NCBI GenBank assembly: GCA_938034415.1
Contig: CALHLE010000018.1
Location: forward strand, 1 to 64,000
Source: an uncultured Anaerolineae bacterium
GTDB taxonomy: Bacteria > Chloroflexota > Anaerolineae > J036 > Brachytrichaceae
Length of the DNA: 64,000 nt
Direction: 5' to 3'
Shown here: positions 35,866 through 45,437 of the stretch, piece after piece
Position numbering within the stretch: the stretch's first letter is position 1
Layout: each line of letters starts with the position of its first letter
Made by a program: the position numbers and the translations under genes
The notes under the pieces: model-generated
Database searches by the model: none
Told to the model about the DNA's origin: nothing
Seen by the model: only the letters and a program-made list of their open reading frames with translations

Positions 35866-36960
35866 TCACTTTAGGCCGTTGAGCGCGGCGAAGGCGGCGA
35901 TCAAGTCTTCGACCGGCGCTTCCGGCGCCGGACATGGGCCGAGCGGATCTTCGACATCAGCGAGGTTGCCCTGCATGATGCGCAGCGCGTTCAGCACGCC
36001 GTAGCTGAGGGCCTGCAAGTCGTAGCCGCCCTCGAGCACGACGACCATCCTGCCGCCGCACAGCTCATCGCTCAGCTCACAGAGCACGCGCATCATGCGC
36101 GCGAAGCCGGCCAGCGAGACGCGCATGTGCGCCAGGGGGTCGCGCCAATGCGCATCAAAGCCGGCTGAGACCAGCAGCAGGTTAGGGGCAAACCGCCGCG
36201 CGGCCGGGATGAGGATCTCGTCGAAGACCAGCGCATACCCAAAGTCGCCCGTCTCCGGCGGCAGCGGCACGTTGATCGTCGCCCCGCGCCCCGCGCCCTT
36301 GCCGCGTTCATCGGCGGCGCCGCTGCCGGGGTACACCCAGCCGTACTCGTGGATCGAGACATAGAGCACGCGCGGGTCGTCGTAAAAGAGGGCCTGCGTG
36401 CCGTTGCCGTGATGCACATCGAAGTCCACGATCATCACGCGTTCCGGCCGGGTGTTGCGCTGGTTGCGCACGGCCGAAGGCGACCAGGCGTAGTCGTGTT
36501 CCGCGTCAATGTCGCCCAGCGCGTGCTTGGCCGCAAACGCGATGTTGTTGAACAGGCAAAATCCCTCTCCGTGGTCGGCGAAAGCGTGATGCCCCGGCGG
36601 GCGCACCAGCGCGAAGGCGCGTCGCACCTTGCCTTTCATGACGGCCTCGGTTGCGGCGAGGCTGGCGCCCACAGCCATGGCCGCGGCGTTGAAAGATTCG
36701 GCCACGATATAGGTGTCGGGGTTGAGCGCGCCGCGACCGCGCTCGCTGAATGCGTATACCTGCGAGACGTAGCGCGGCGAATGCAGCGCGGTCAATTGCT
36801 CAAAAGTGGCTGCTCCGAACGGCAGCGCTTCCAAAGAGGCCAGCGCACCTCGCTCGCGCAGCAGGTCCATGATCGCCCGCAAGCGTCCGGCGTGCTCCGG
36901 ATGTCCGGGCAAGTCATGCGCCAGGAAGGCAGGATCGTAGAGATAGCCGACCGCAGACAT
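35866..36960 (-). CDS. Histone deacetylase/AcuC-family deacetylase
   Basis: Zinc-dependent amidohydrolase of 364 residues, related to AcuC and acetylpolyamine amidohydrolases. Conserved: LPGHPEHAGRLRAIMDLL, the catalytic His pair in VRPPGHHAF, DFDVHHGNGTQALFYDDPRV with Asp-Val-His zinc ligands, and VSAGFDAHWRDPLA. The substrate may be acetylpolyamine or acetylated protein. ATG 36960 (MSAVGYLYDP) is favoured; a GTG nine bases earlier overlaps the MFS stop codon as GTGA and is an alternative. Confidence 0.92.
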   Translation of the reverse strand: MSAVGYLYDPAFLAHDLPGHPEHAGRLRAIMDLLRERGALASLEALPFGAATFEQLTALHSPRYVSQVYAFSERGRGALNPDTYIVAESFNAAAMAVGASLAATEAVMKGKVRRAFALVRPPGHHAFADHGEGFCLFNNIAFAAKHALGDIDAEHDYAWSPSAVRNQRNTRPERVMIVDFDVHHGNGTQALFYDDPRVLYVSIHEYGWVYPGSGAADERGKGAGRGATINVPLPPETGDFGYALVFDEILIPAARRFAPNLLLVSAGFDAHWRDPLAHMRVSLAGFARMMRVLCELSDELCGGRMVVVLEGGYDLQALSYGVLNALRIMQGNLADVEDPLGPCPAPEAPVEDLIAAFAALNGLK

Positions 36961-36965
36961 GGCAA

Positions 36966-38336
36966 TCACTTACCGAGGCTCACGAGCGAGCGGCGCCGTT
37001 TGGCCGGGTCCTGCAGCACCGCCACCACCAACAAGCTGCCGATGATCAAAATGACGGCGTTGGCCAGAAAAGGCCCGGCGCGATCCCAATCGTAGAGCAC
37101 GCCCATTACCAAAGGGCCGAACACCTGTCCCATGGATTGCGCCAAGGTGTATAAGCCGAAGCCGATGCCGCGCTGCTTGCCGCCGGTCATGTCGGCGACC
37201 ATCGCTTGCTCGGCCGGCACAGCCGCAGCATAACAGGCCGCCTCAAGCGTTGCAAAGAGCATAAGCGCCGCAATCGCCAAGTTGACGGTGGGGAAGACCA
37301 TGCTCAAGAAGGGGATGGTGAGCGAAAACAGGCCGCTTGTCGTCAGGCCGACGACCATCGGCGGCTTGCGCCCGACGCGATCCGCAACCTGACCCAGGCG
37401 CGAGGGCAGAAACGCCCAGATCAGCGCCGCCGGGATGTAGGCCATCGCAATCAGCAGCAGGTTCTGCGTAAGGTGATCTTGGATGAAGGTCAGGATGAAC
37501 GGCGCCAGACCATAAGATGAAGCGGTGGTCAGCATGACGATCGCCATCAAGACATACAACTGCGGGTCTATCTTCTGCCGAGCCGCTTCCTCGCGCTCCG
37601 CCTCGATCAAGGCGTATTTGCGCGTCTCCGGCACAGTGCGCACCGCTAGGATGAAGGCGAGCAGCGCCCCAAGCGCATACACGACGAAGATCACCGACCA
37701 CACCGTTTGATTCAATCGCAACCCATGGGTAGGGTCGAAACCGAACAGCAGCAGGATGGGGACGGCGATCAACCCGCCGAACAACCCGCCTCGGTATTGT
37801 GCCTCCTCGGTGTAGCCAAAGCTGGAGCCACGGCCGCTCTGCCGCGCCAGATCCGCCGTAATCGTGTATGAGGAGAGCAGCATCGTGCCCAGCCCAAAGC
37901 CCTGAACGGTGCGCGCAAGGAAGAGCATGGCCACTGCAAATGACGCATCCGCCTGAATCGCAATTCCGCCCAGCCGGAAGCTGAACTCGCGGGCGAAGAT
38001 GAACAACACCATCGCCAGCAGCAAAATGCCGACGCCCAGGCACAAAAAGAACCGGCGGCCGTAGAGGTCCATGCTACGCCCGATGATCGGTCGGGCGATG
38101 GCCATCATGAACGCCGGGATGGCGAACAGCAGGCCCTTCTCCAGGCCGCTGGCATTGAAGTTGCTCGAATAGATCGGCAGCGCAACGACCAACGCAGAAG
38201 TCGCAAGCGAGGCCAAACGGATCACGGTCTGCAGCCGATGTAGGTTACGGCGCGCTTCCAGCAGGTGAAGGGGCGCCTTTACGGCATCATGGACTGTCGC
38301 AAGCCCATTCTGCGCGCTCTCGATAGTCTGCTGCAT
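36966..38336 (-). CDS. MFS-family transporter
   Basis: 456-residue major facilitator transporter with 12 predicted helices. The loop 2-3 motif appears as GRSMDLYGRRFFLCLG and the mirrored one as LGQVADRVGRKPPMVVGL. It has an N-terminal amphipathic extension of about 40 residues (QTIESAQNGLATVHDAVKAP) that is unusual. The substrate is unknown; efflux of drug-like compounds is plausible. A TACAAT box (38346-38351) ends nine bases before the ATG, suggesting a leaderless mRNA. The HDAC gene follows immediately. Confidence 0.9.
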   Translation of the reverse strand: MQQTIESAQNGLATVHDAVKAPLHLLEARRNLHRLQTVIRLASLATSALVVALPIYSSNFNASGLEKGLLFAIPAFMMAIARPIIGRSMDLYGRRFFLCLGVGILLLAMVLFIFAREFSFRLGGIAIQADASFAVAMLFLARTVQGFGLGTMLLSSYTITADLARQSGRGSSFGYTEEAQYRGGLFGGLIAVPILLLFGFDPTHGLRLNQTVWSVIFVVYALGALLAFILAVRTVPETRKYALIEAEREEAARQKIDPQLYVLMAIVMLTTASSYGLAPFILTFIQDHLTQNLLLIAMAYIPAALIWAFLPSRLGQVADRVGRKPPMVVGLTTSGLFSLTIPFLSMVFPTVNLAIAALMLFATLEAACYAAAVPAEQAMVADMTGGKQRGIGFGLYTLAQSMGQVFGPLVMGVLYDWDRAGPFLANAVILIIGSLLVVAVLQDPAKRRRSLVSLGK

Positions 38337-38456
38337 TAGGCGTGAATTGTAACCGCATCGGCCGGGTTAAGATGAATCGGCCGGCCCGTAAGCTCGCAGG
38401 CCCAGTCGGCAGCCGCTGTACGGACTCGCATGGACGCTTTAGCAACTGCGTTCGTC

Positions 38457-38462
38457 TAAAAT
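38457..38462 (+). promoter_or_regulatory. -10 box of the NBR1-Ig lipoprotein gene
   Basis: TAAAAT ends seven bases before the GTG start at 38470; leaderless with a GTG start. Confidence 0.55.
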
Positions 38463-38469
38463 AGCGAGT

Positions 38470-39237
38470 GTGGCGCTACGAAGGCTCGGCTGGCGCGCGT
38501 TCGCCGCGGCGCTTCTCGTGGGAATCCCTGCCTGCGGCAATCCTCCTCCAAGCGGCCTCAAGCCGATGGTGGCAATCGTGACCCCGCCGGACGGAGCGCG
38601 CTACGAACCCGGCGAAACGATCCCGCTTACGGTCGCCGCCGTCGCCAGCCGAAACGTCATCCGCGTTGAAATTATGCTCGACGATCAGATCGTCGCCACG
38701 CAGGCGAATCCGCAGCCGTCGCTCACCTTCTCCACGCGCATCACGTATGTGCCGCGCGCGCAAGGTCGGCTCCAACTGAGCGCGGTGGCTGTGGATGCCG
38801 CCGGCGTCGCCAGCGAGCCGTATGCGATCACGCTCATCGTCGGCCAGGAGACGCCCGCCGCCCTGCCGCCAATTGAGACCACGCCGGTCGTCGGCGCGGG
38901 CGGGTGCGTCCTCACGGCGGCGTTCGTCACAGACGTCAGCATCCCCGACGGCACATCAATCGCCGCCGGCGCGACCTTCATCAAGACCTGGCGCATGCGC
39001 AACACCAGCAGCTGCGATTGGGGCGAAGGCTACAGCATCGCCTTCTTCTCCGATACGCCCATGCACCCGACCGGCCGCGAGCCGATCCGGCCGACGCCGA
39101 GCAACGGCGTGATAGATATCAGCGTGCCGTTGACCGCGCCGACGCAGCCTGGCGTTTACACAACCACCTGGCGCCTGAAAGACCCGAGTGGGCGGTTCTT
39201 CGGCAACCGCGTGTTCGCCGTGATCCGCGTGCCATGA
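38470..39237 (+). CDS. Lipoprotein with Ig-like and NBR1-type Ig domains
   Basis: 255-residue exported protein starting at GTG. Lipobox LLVGIPACGN. The first Ig-like domain (about residues 35-125) contains TPPDGARYEPGETIPLTVAA. The second (about 145-255) is of the NBR1 Ig-like type, with IAAGATFIKTWRMRNTSSCD and PGVYTTTWRLKDPSGRFFGN. These domains occur in many Chloroflexota surface proteins and probably mediate binding, not catalysis. No neighbour suggests a more specific role. Confidence 0.88.
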   Translation: MALRRLGWRAFAAALLVGIPACGNPPPSGLKPMVAIVTPPDGARYEPGETIPLTVAAVASRNVIRVEIMLDDQIVATQANPQPSLTFSTRITYVPRAQGRLQLSAVAVDAAGVASEPYAITLIVGQETPAALPPIETTPVVGAGGCVLTAAFVTDVSIPDGTSIAAGATFIKTWRMRNTSSCDWGEGYSIAFFSDTPMHPTGREPIRPTPSNGVIDISVPLTAPTQPGVYTTTWRLKDPSGRFFGNRVFAVIRVP

Positions 39238-39257
39238 ACAGCCCCACTGACGCACCA

Positions 39258-39911
39258 TCACCGCGCGTACACGCGCACCTGCCACAGGACGCCGGCGCTG
39301 CGGTGAAACCGCAAACGCAGGCCGCCGCGCTCGACGACGGCATCCAACTCCGCGAGGCGATGGACGTAGAACAGCAGCGAATCGCGGCGCAGGCGCTCGA
39401 ACAGGTTGATACACCACACGCCGGCGCGCGTCCACCACGCATCGCGCGGGAAGACTAGGCCAAGCACGCGCTGCGCTCGCGCAGCAGCCGCGCCGACTAA
39501 CTGCGGCATGTCAGGATAGCAGCAGATCACCCGGTCGAGCGTGACGATGTCGGCCGGCGCGACCGCGTCGGCCAGCGCGACGAAGTCGCCGTGTAGATAC
39601 GTCACGCGATCGGCGTGGCCCAGTCGCTCGGCTTCTCGGCGCGCAGCCGCCAAAAAGGCGCTCGAGCCGTCCACATCCACTGCCGAGCGCGCGCCGGCTT
39701 TCAACAGTTCGTGATGCGCTGCGCCCACCCCTCCGCCGATGTCGAGCAGCTTCGCGCCGGCGACCGGCGTCGCCTCCTGAATGGCCTGCAAGAGCAGGCG
39801 CGTCGCCCGGGCCGGCCCGTGCTTGCGATAGTGCTCCAGGTCGTCCTCGGCATACGAGGCGTCGAAGACGCGCTCGAACGCCCGGCAACTTGATCCCGCG
39901 CAACACTTCAT
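39258..39911 (-). CDS. SAM-dependent methyltransferase with Cys-rich N-terminus
   Basis: 217-residue class I methyltransferase. SAM motif AKLLDIGGGVGAAHHELLKA (about residues 54-73), acidic residue in SAVDVDGSSAFL, and DIVTLDRVICCYPDM. The N-terminus MKCCAGSSCRAF has an unusual cluster of three Cys in nine residues, perhaps a metal or redox site. The substrate is unknown. Its start overlaps the stop of the thioesterase gene as ATGA, so the two are coupled. Confidence 0.87.
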   Translation of the reverse strand: MKCCAGSSCRAFERVFDASYAEDDLEHYRKHGPARATRLLLQAIQEATPVAGAKLLDIGGGVGAAHHELLKAGARSAVDVDGSSAFLAAARREAERLGHADRVTYLHGDFVALADAVAPADIVTLDRVICCYPDMPQLVGAAAARAQRVLGLVFPRDAWWTRAGVWCINLFERLRRDSLLFYVHRLAELDAVVERGGLRLRFHRSAGVLWQVRVYAR

Positions 39912-40819
39912 CCCCGCTCCTCCTCAGCGCAATGACCGACCGAGCAGACGGCGATGTTCGGCGCGAAGTCATCGCGCATCGCCTGCGGGATGCGCCGAGG
40001 CGCGCCGGTGCGCACATCGGCGCACACGCCCAGCACGTTGATGCGCGCGAGCAGCGCGCCGTCGGATAGGCGCGTCACGGTGAAGTGACGCATGGCCGTC
40101 GCGCGCTTGACCTCGGACAACCAGGCGACAATTTCGATCTCGTCGTCGAACAGGGCTGGCCGCAGGTGCTCGATCCACATGCGGCGGTAGAAAATGCCGA
40201 CGCCGGCTCCGGCCATGCGCGTGACCGGCCAGCGATAATGCGCGATGCACTGCATGCCGCACTCCTCGGCCCATTCGGCGTAGATGGCGTTGTTCACATG
40301 GCCGGCCGAGTCGCACTCGCGCCATTGCACTCGCCGGCGCAGGCGATACGCGCCCTCGGGCGGGGGCGGCGCGGACGGGAACTTCTCGCGACCAAGGCAT
40401 CGTTCGGACAAGCCTTCGGGGAAGAAGGCGCGGATCAGCTCATCCGGTATCGCGGCAGGCTTCTGCGTCGCCGCATCGAGAAAAGCCCAATCCGTAGTCG
40501 CCCTGGCGATGAGCGCGCCCGTCGTCGTCGAGCGCAGCTCGTAGGCGCGGCGCGAGGTGACGCGCCGGAAGTCGGCCACCCAGGTCTTCACCGCGATCGT
40601 GTCGCCGTACTGCGCCGGCCGAATGTACTCGATGTCTGTGGCGCGCGCATACCAAACGCGCCCCATCTGCGCATAGCGCTGCGGGTCGTAGCCGGCAGCC
40701 GCCGACGCCTCAAAGGCCGCCTCTTGCATGTAGCGCAGATAGTTGGCGTTGTTGACGTGGCCATACAAGTCGCATTCGTAGAAGCGCACCTTGAAGGCGC
40801 TGGTATGGACGAGCGGCAT
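39908..40819 (-). CDS. Tandem hotdog acyl-CoA thioesterase
   Basis: 303-residue protein with two 4-hydroxybenzoyl-CoA-type hotdog domains. Each has the active-site signature: ECDLYGHVNNANYLRYMQEA in the first and ECDSAGHVNNAIYAEWAEEC in the second. The E-C-D-x-x-G-H-V-N-N motif supplies the catalytic Asp in this family. Length and doubling indicate an acyl-CoA thioesterase, substrate unknown. ATG 40819 is chosen over ATGs further upstream because TATTAT (40827-40832) ends seven bases before it. Confidence 0.9.
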   Translation of the reverse strand: MPLVHTSAFKVRFYECDLYGHVNNANYLRYMQEAAFEASAAAGYDPQRYAQMGRVWYARATDIEYIRPAQYGDTIAVKTWVADFRRVTSRRAYELRSTTTGALIARATTDWAFLDAATQKPAAIPDELIRAFFPEGLSERCLGREKFPSAPPPPEGAYRLRRRVQWRECDSAGHVNNAIYAEWAEECGMQCIAHYRWPVTRMAGAGVGIFYRRMWIEHLRPALFDDEIEIVAWLSEVKRATAMRHFTVTRLSDGALLARINVLGVCADVRTGAPRRIPQAMRDDFAPNIAVCSVGHCAEEERG

Positions 40820-40826
40820 GAGTGCA

Positions 40827-40832
40827 ATAATA
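40827..40832 (-). promoter_or_regulatory. -10 box of the thioesterase-methyltransferase operon
   Basis: TATTAT on the minus strand, seven bases from ATG 40819; predicts a leaderless transcript and decides the start. Confidence 0.6.
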
Positions 40833-41039
40833 GCCCCAGTTGCGACAACCATGCCTGCGCCTGAGTTCATGCGCGCTTATCCCAACGGCCGACCCGCCCT
40901 CCCCGCGCCGCCCAGCATCGCGCGCCAGTTGATCGAACACTGGCTCGCGCGGCGGGCAGAATGAACGCCTATGCCGACCGCGATGGCCCGGCGGGCAGCC
41001 TGACGCATCTTCATTCGGCAACGCAAAATACAGCTCGGT

Positions 41040-41936
41040 GTGGATAACCTCCTCGGCCTCTTGTTCGTCTTCCTATGGGCTTCAGCCTCAACGGCTGCCA
41101 AATACGGCTTTCAGTCCCAGCCGCCATTGACGGTGCTCAGCGCGCGTTTTGTCATCGCCGCGGCCATGCTGCTGGCCTGGAGCTACGGGATTCGCCGCAA
41201 CAGCGCGTTGCCGAGCGGCAAGCAGTGGGGGCAGCTCGCTATCATCGGCCTGACCAACAGCACGCTTTTTCTGGGCGCGGCCTGGTTGTCGCTGCGCGAG
41301 GTGTCGGTCGGCCTGTATAGCCTGTTCCTGGCGACCATGCCCTTCCTGGTCGCCGTCCTGTCGCGCGTCTGGCTTGGCCGCCGAGTGACGCGCAACGAAT
41401 GGCTGGGCATCGCTGTAGCCGCCGCCGGCTTGATCATCGTCGCTGCGCCATCGCTGGCGGCCAGCGCAGCCACCTGGCAGGGGCTGGGGTTGATCGCTAT
41501 CGCCATGGTGAGCCAAGCCATGGGCAGCGTCTATCTCAAACGGACGGCGCTGACCCTGCCCAGCGCCATCATCAACGCATGGCAATTGGTCTTTGGGCTT
41601 ATCTTCCTGCTGCCCTTCGCCGTCGCGCTGAACGGCGACGCCGTCTTGCAGGTCACGCCGGAGCTGGTCGGCGGGCTGGCGTGGTCCATCCTGATGGTGT
41701 CCGTGATTGCCAATGCGCTGATGTTCGCGTTGCAGAAGCGCGACCCGTTGCGCGCCAGCGTGTGGTTGTTGCTGGCGCCGGCGTTTTCGTACTGGCAAGC
41801 GGCGCTGGTGCTGGGCGAGCCGATTCGCGCATTCGACGTAGGCGGCGCGGCGCTGGTGGTCGCCGGCCTGGTCATCTCCGGCGTGATGGATGTGAGGCGC
41901 GCCCCGGCCGGTCAACGCGCGTCGCCGCCCAGGTAG
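41040..41936 (+). CDS. EamA/DMT-family transporter
   Basis: 298-residue membrane protein with ten predicted helices in two EamA halves; the family exports amino acids or other metabolites. The first half opens LLGLLFVFLWASASTAAKYG and contains LGAAWLSLREVSVGLYSLFL; the second has AWQLVFGLIFLLPFAVAL and AFSYWQAALVLGEPIRAFDV. The start is GTG (41040). Its 3' end overlaps the livF gene on the other strand by 25 bases. Substrate unknown. Confidence 0.9.
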   Translation: MDNLLGLLFVFLWASASTAAKYGFQSQPPLTVLSARFVIAAAMLLAWSYGIRRNSALPSGKQWGQLAIIGLTNSTLFLGAAWLSLREVSVGLYSLFLATMPFLVAVLSRVWLGRRVTRNEWLGIAVAAAGLIIVAAPSLAASAATWQGLGLIAIAMVSQAMGSVYLKRTALTLPSAIINAWQLVFGLIFLLPFAVALNGDAVLQVTPELVGGLAWSILMVSVIANALMFALQKRDPLRASVWLLLAPAFSYWQAALVLGEPIRAFDVGGAALVVAGLVISGVMDVRRAPAGQRASPPR

Positions 41937-42694
41937 GCATCGCGCACCTCCGGGCTGCCGAGCAGATCGCGCGCTGCGCCCTCCAGCACGATGTGGCCAT
42001 TCTGGAGCACATAGCCACGGTCGGCAATTTGTAGGGCCAGGTTGGCGTTCTGCTCCACCATGAACACCGTCACGCCCTGCTGATTGATGTGCTGGATCAG
42101 GTCGAGCACGCGGTCCACGAACAAGGGCGAAAGCCCCATCGTCGGCTCGTCCATGCAGATCAACTTAGGCCGCCCCATCAGCGCGCGCGCCATGGCCAGC
42201 ATCTGCTGCTCGCCGCCGCTGAGCACGCCGGCGCGCTGGTTCAGCCGCTGGCGCAGGCGGGGGAAGCGTTCGAGCATCTGTTCGTAGTCGCGCCGGACTT
42301 CCTCACGGTCGGCGCGCGTATATGCGCCCATCAGCAGATTCTCGCGCACGGTCATCTCGGGGAAGATGCGGCGCGATTCCGGCACCGACCCGATGCCGCG
42401 TCGGATGATCTGCGGCGTCGGCAGGCCGGTGATCGGTTGGCCGTCGAACAGCACGCGGCCGGCGCGCGGCTTGACCAGGCCCAGGATCACCTTCATCGTC
42501 GTGCTCTTGCCGCTGGCGTTGCCGCCCAACAAGCATACGATCTCACCCCGGCAGACGTGCAGATTCAAGCCGAAGTGCACCTGCAACGCGCCGTAGAAGG
42601 TCTGAATGCCCTCAAGCCGGAGCAAGGCGGACGAGGACGCTTGCGGCGTCGCCTGCGCCGTTGGCATTGTGGGGAGCGCAAGCAGGTCGTTCAT
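41912..42694 (-). CDS. livF: LivF-type branched-chain amino acid ABC ATPase
   Basis: 260-residue ATPase of a branched-chain-amino-acid-type importer. Walker A is a variant, LLGGNASGKSTTMKVILGLV (Asn-Ala in place of the usual Asn-Gly-Ala). The signature motif is GVLSGGEQQMLAMARALMGR and Walker B is LICMDEPTMGLSP. The LivF-type ending RGYVLQNGHIVLEGAARDLL is present. It overlaps livG by ATGA and ends the operon. The transporter may import amino acids, urea or amides. Confidence 0.94.
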   Translation of the reverse strand: MNDLLALPTMPTAQATPQASSSALLRLEGIQTFYGALQVHFGLNLHVCRGEIVCLLGGNASGKSTTMKVILGLVKPRAGRVLFDGQPITGLPTPQIIRRGIGSVPESRRIFPEMTVRENLLMGAYTRADREEVRRDYEQMLERFPRLRQRLNQRAGVLSGGEQQMLAMARALMGRPKLICMDEPTMGLSPLFVDRVLDLIQHINQQGVTVFMVEQNANLALQIADRGYVLQNGHIVLEGAARDLLGSPEVRDAYLGGDAR

Positions 42695-43596
42695 CAGCTC
42701 ACCGAAGCGGGGCGCGCCTGCGGCCGGCCGGCGCGCCGATCGTCTTCGCCGGCCGGCTGCGCGTCCCGCGCATCGCCGACCTGACGCTTGTGGCCCAGGT
42801 AGGCTTCGATCACCTTCGGGTCGTCGCGCACGCTTTGGGGCGCGCCTTCGGCGATCTTGCGCCCGTCGTCCATAACGATGACGCGATCGGAAAGCTGCAT
42901 CACCAGCGATAGCTTGTGCTCGATCAACAAAATGGTCAGGCCGCGTCCCTTGAGGGCGCGGATGAATTCGAGCACCTCGGCGGTCTCGGTCGGATTCATG
43001 CCGGCGGTTGGCTCGTCCAACAAGAGCAGCCGCGGGCGCAGCGCCAACGCGCGGGCGATCTCGGTGCGCCGACGGTTGGCGTAGGAGAGGCTGTAGGCCG
43101 GCTGGTCGGCGCGCGGCAGCAGTCGGTCGCCGAACAACGCCAGCACTTCGCGCGCTTCCTCGCGCAGCCGCCGACGCTCCTCGCGCCAGGCCGGCGGCTG
43201 GATCAGCGCCAGCGCCAACTCGGCCATCATGCCCAGCACCGGCGCGCGCAAGCGATGCGCCGCCTGGCGCGTGTGCGCGCCGATGAGCACGTTATCTAGC
43301 ACGCTCAGATTGCCGAACACGCGCCCGTGCTGAAAGGTGCGCGCGATTCCCAACGCGGCCAGCTCCTCCGGCGGCAGACCGGTGATCGGGCGCCCATCCA
43401 ACAGCACCTGACCGCCATCCGGCTTGTCCAGGCCGGTGATCAGGTTGAACAACGTAGTCTTGCCTGCGCCGTTCGGCCCGATCACGCTCACCGTCTCGCC
43501 TGCCTCGACGGTCAAATCTACGCCGTCCACCGCGACGACCCCGCCGAATTCGCGGCGCAGGCCACGGACTTCTAACAGCGCCATGCCATGCCTCAC
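42694..43596 (-). CDS. livG: LivG-type branched-chain amino acid ABC ATPase
   Basis: 300-residue ATPase. Walker [21 protein letters not shown], signature [20 protein letters not shown], and Walker [16 protein letters not shown]. The LivG-specific insert [20 protein letters not shown] is present. The signature Ser-Tyr-Ala-Asn replaces the usual S-Y-G. A GTG start overlaps the livHM stop as GTGA; ATG 43584 is the alternative start. It is co-transcribed with livHM and livF. Confidence 0.94.
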   Translation of the reverse strand: MRHGMALLEVRGLRREFGGVVAVDGVDLTVEAGETVSVIGPNGAGKTTLFNLITGLDKPDGGQVLLDGRPITGLPPEELAALGIARTFQHGRVFGNLSVLDNVLIGAHTRQAAHRLRAPVLGMMAELALALIQPPAWREERRRLREEAREVLALFGDRLLPRADQPAYSLSYANRRRTEIARALALRPRLLLLDEPTAGMNPTETAEVLEFIRALKGRGLTILLIEHKLSLVMQLSDRVIVMDDGRKIAEGAPQSVRDDPKVIEAYLGHKRQVGDARDAQPAGEDDRRAGRPQARPASVS

Positions 43597-45431
43597 ACCG
43601 TCCCCAGCAACCCCTGCGGGCGGAAGCGCACCAATAAGAGCAGCACGACGCCGTAGAGCAAATAGCGCGCGTCGGCCAGCGGGCGGAACAGCTCCGGCAG
43701 CGCCGTCAGCGCGATGGCGCCGACGACCGCGCCGCTCATGTTGCCCATCCCGCCCAGGATCACCATCGTCAGACCCAGGATCGAAGTCGTCGCCGCGAAG
43801 GTCTCGTTATTGATGTATGAGTACATGTGCGCGGTGAACGCCCCGCTTAGCCCGGCGATCAATCCGCCGGCGATGAACGCCAGCGCCTTATAACGGTGCA
43901 GCGAGACGCCGAAAGCGCGCGCCGCGACCTCGTCTTCGCGCATCGCGCGCCACGTGCGGCCCAGGTGCGACTGCGTCAGCCGCCATTGGAAGAGCGCGGC
44001 GACGACCAGCATCGCCAAGGCAAACCAGTAGATCGGCGCCGTCTCGACAATCGGCAGGCCGAACAACGACAGCGGCGGGATGTTGCTCAGGCCCAACACG
44101 CCGTTGGTCAACCCTTCCCAGTTGAGGATGATCTGATTGATCACCTCGCCGATGCCCAGCGTGGCCAGCGCGACGTACTGGTTGCGCAGGCGGAAGACCG
44201 GCCACATGAGCAGCGTGCCCAGCGCAGCCGCAATGGCCGCGCCGGCGAGCAACGATAGCTCCAGCGGCCAACCCAGGCGCATGGCCAACAGGGCCGAGGC
44301 ATAGCCGCCGATGGCCAGGAAGCCCGCCTGGCCAAGCGACATCTGCCCCGCCGTGCCGGTGACCAGCGTGATGCTCAACGCCAGCATGGCAAACAGCCAG
44401 GCGTTGGTGAAGATTTGCAAGAGGTAGGGGTTGGATGAGATGAAGGGCAAGAGGGCAGCAGCGACCAGCCCGCCGATGGCCACAAACCACGGGATGCGCA
44501 CCGGCTTGCTGTTCGCCACGAACGTGCCGGTGAGCGGCTCAGGGGGCATCGCGCGCTGCGCGCCGAACAGGCCGGTCGGCCGCAGCACTAGCACGCCGAT
44601 GAGGATGACGAAGGTGAACAGGTTGCGGTAGGTCGAGCCAAACAGCGCGACGCCAAACGTCTCGATCAAGCCCAGCAGCAAGCCGCCGATTACAGCGCCG
44701 GGCACGCTGCCCAGCCCGCCCAGCAGGTTGGCCGCAAAGCCCTTGACCATCGCGCCGTAGCTCATGGTCGGATAGACCGAGGTGAAGTACATGCCGATCA
44801 TCACGCCGCCGATGCCGCCCAGCACCGACGCAACTGCGAACGCGAGCGCGTTGATCGCGTTCACGTCCACGCCCATCTGTTGCGCCGCCTCGCGGTCCTG
44901 CGCCGTCGCGCGCAGCGCCCAGCCCAGCCGCGTGAAGCGCAGAAAGGCGAACAACGCCGCCGCGATGGTGATCGTGATGGCCGCGATGAGCGCGTCGAGC
45001 GCGCCGATGCTGACCCCACCCAGCATGACGCGCGTCGCCGGCAGCGGGCTGGGGAACGACTGCGGATTGGGCGAGAAGATGAGCTGCACCAACTGGTCAA
45101 GCGCAAAGCTGATGCCGATGGTGGCCAGCAACGGCGCGATGCGCGCTTCGCTCTGCAGCCGGCGCAGGCCGAAGCGCTCGATCAGCACGCCGAGCACCCC
45201 GCAGACTACGGCGACGACGATGAACGTCGGGCCGAGCGACCAACCCAACCCGGTCACGCATACCCATCCCACGTATGCGCCGATCATGTACACCGAGCCA
45301 TGGGCAAAGTTGATCAGGTTGGCCACGCCGAAGATGAGGGCGAGGCCAATGGCGATCAGCGCATAGATGTTGCCGATGACCAATCCGTTGACGAGCTGGT
45401 CGGCGAACGCGCGCAAGGTGAACTCGGGCAT
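43593..45431 (-). CDS. Fused LivH-LivM permease
   Basis: 612-residue membrane protein joining both permease subunits of a branched-chain-amino-acid importer. Residues about 1-295 are LivH-like, with [20 protein letters not shown] and [20 protein letters not shown]. Residues about 310-612 are LivM-like, with [20 protein letters not shown] and [20 protein letters not shown]. The pair is usually encoded by separate genes, so this fusion fixes a 1:1 ratio. It sits between the URO-D-like gene and livG. Confidence 0.93.
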   Translation of the reverse strand: MPEFTLRAFADQLVNGLVIGNIYALIAIGLALIFGVANLINFAHGSVYMIGAYVGWVCVTGLGWSLGPTFIVVAVVCGVLGVLIERFGLRRLQSEARIAPLLATIGISFALDQLVQLIFSPNPQSFPSPLPATRVMLGGVSIGALDALIAAITITIAAALFAFLRFTRLGWALRATAQDREAAQQMGVDVNAINALAFAVASVLGGIGGVMIGMYFTSVYPTMSYGAMVKGFAANLLGGLGSVPGAVIGGLLLGLIETFGVALFGSTYRNLFTFVILIGVLVLRPTGLFGAQRAMPPEPLTGTFVANSKPVRIPWFVAIGGLVAAALLPFISSNPYLLQIFTNAWLFAMLALSITLVTGTAGQMSLGQAGFLAIGGYASALLAMRLGWPLELSLLAGAAIAAALGTLLMWPVFRLRNQYVALATLGIGEVINQIILNWEGLTNGVLGLSNIPPLSLFGLPIVETAPIYWFALAMLVVAALFQWRLTQSHLGRTWRAMREDEVAARAFGVSLHRYKALAFIAGGLIAGLSGAFTAHMYSYINNETFAATTSILGLTMVILGGMGNMSGAVVGAIALTALPELFRPLADARYLLYGVVLLLLVRFRPQGLLGTV

Positions 45432-45437
45432 GGGTGG

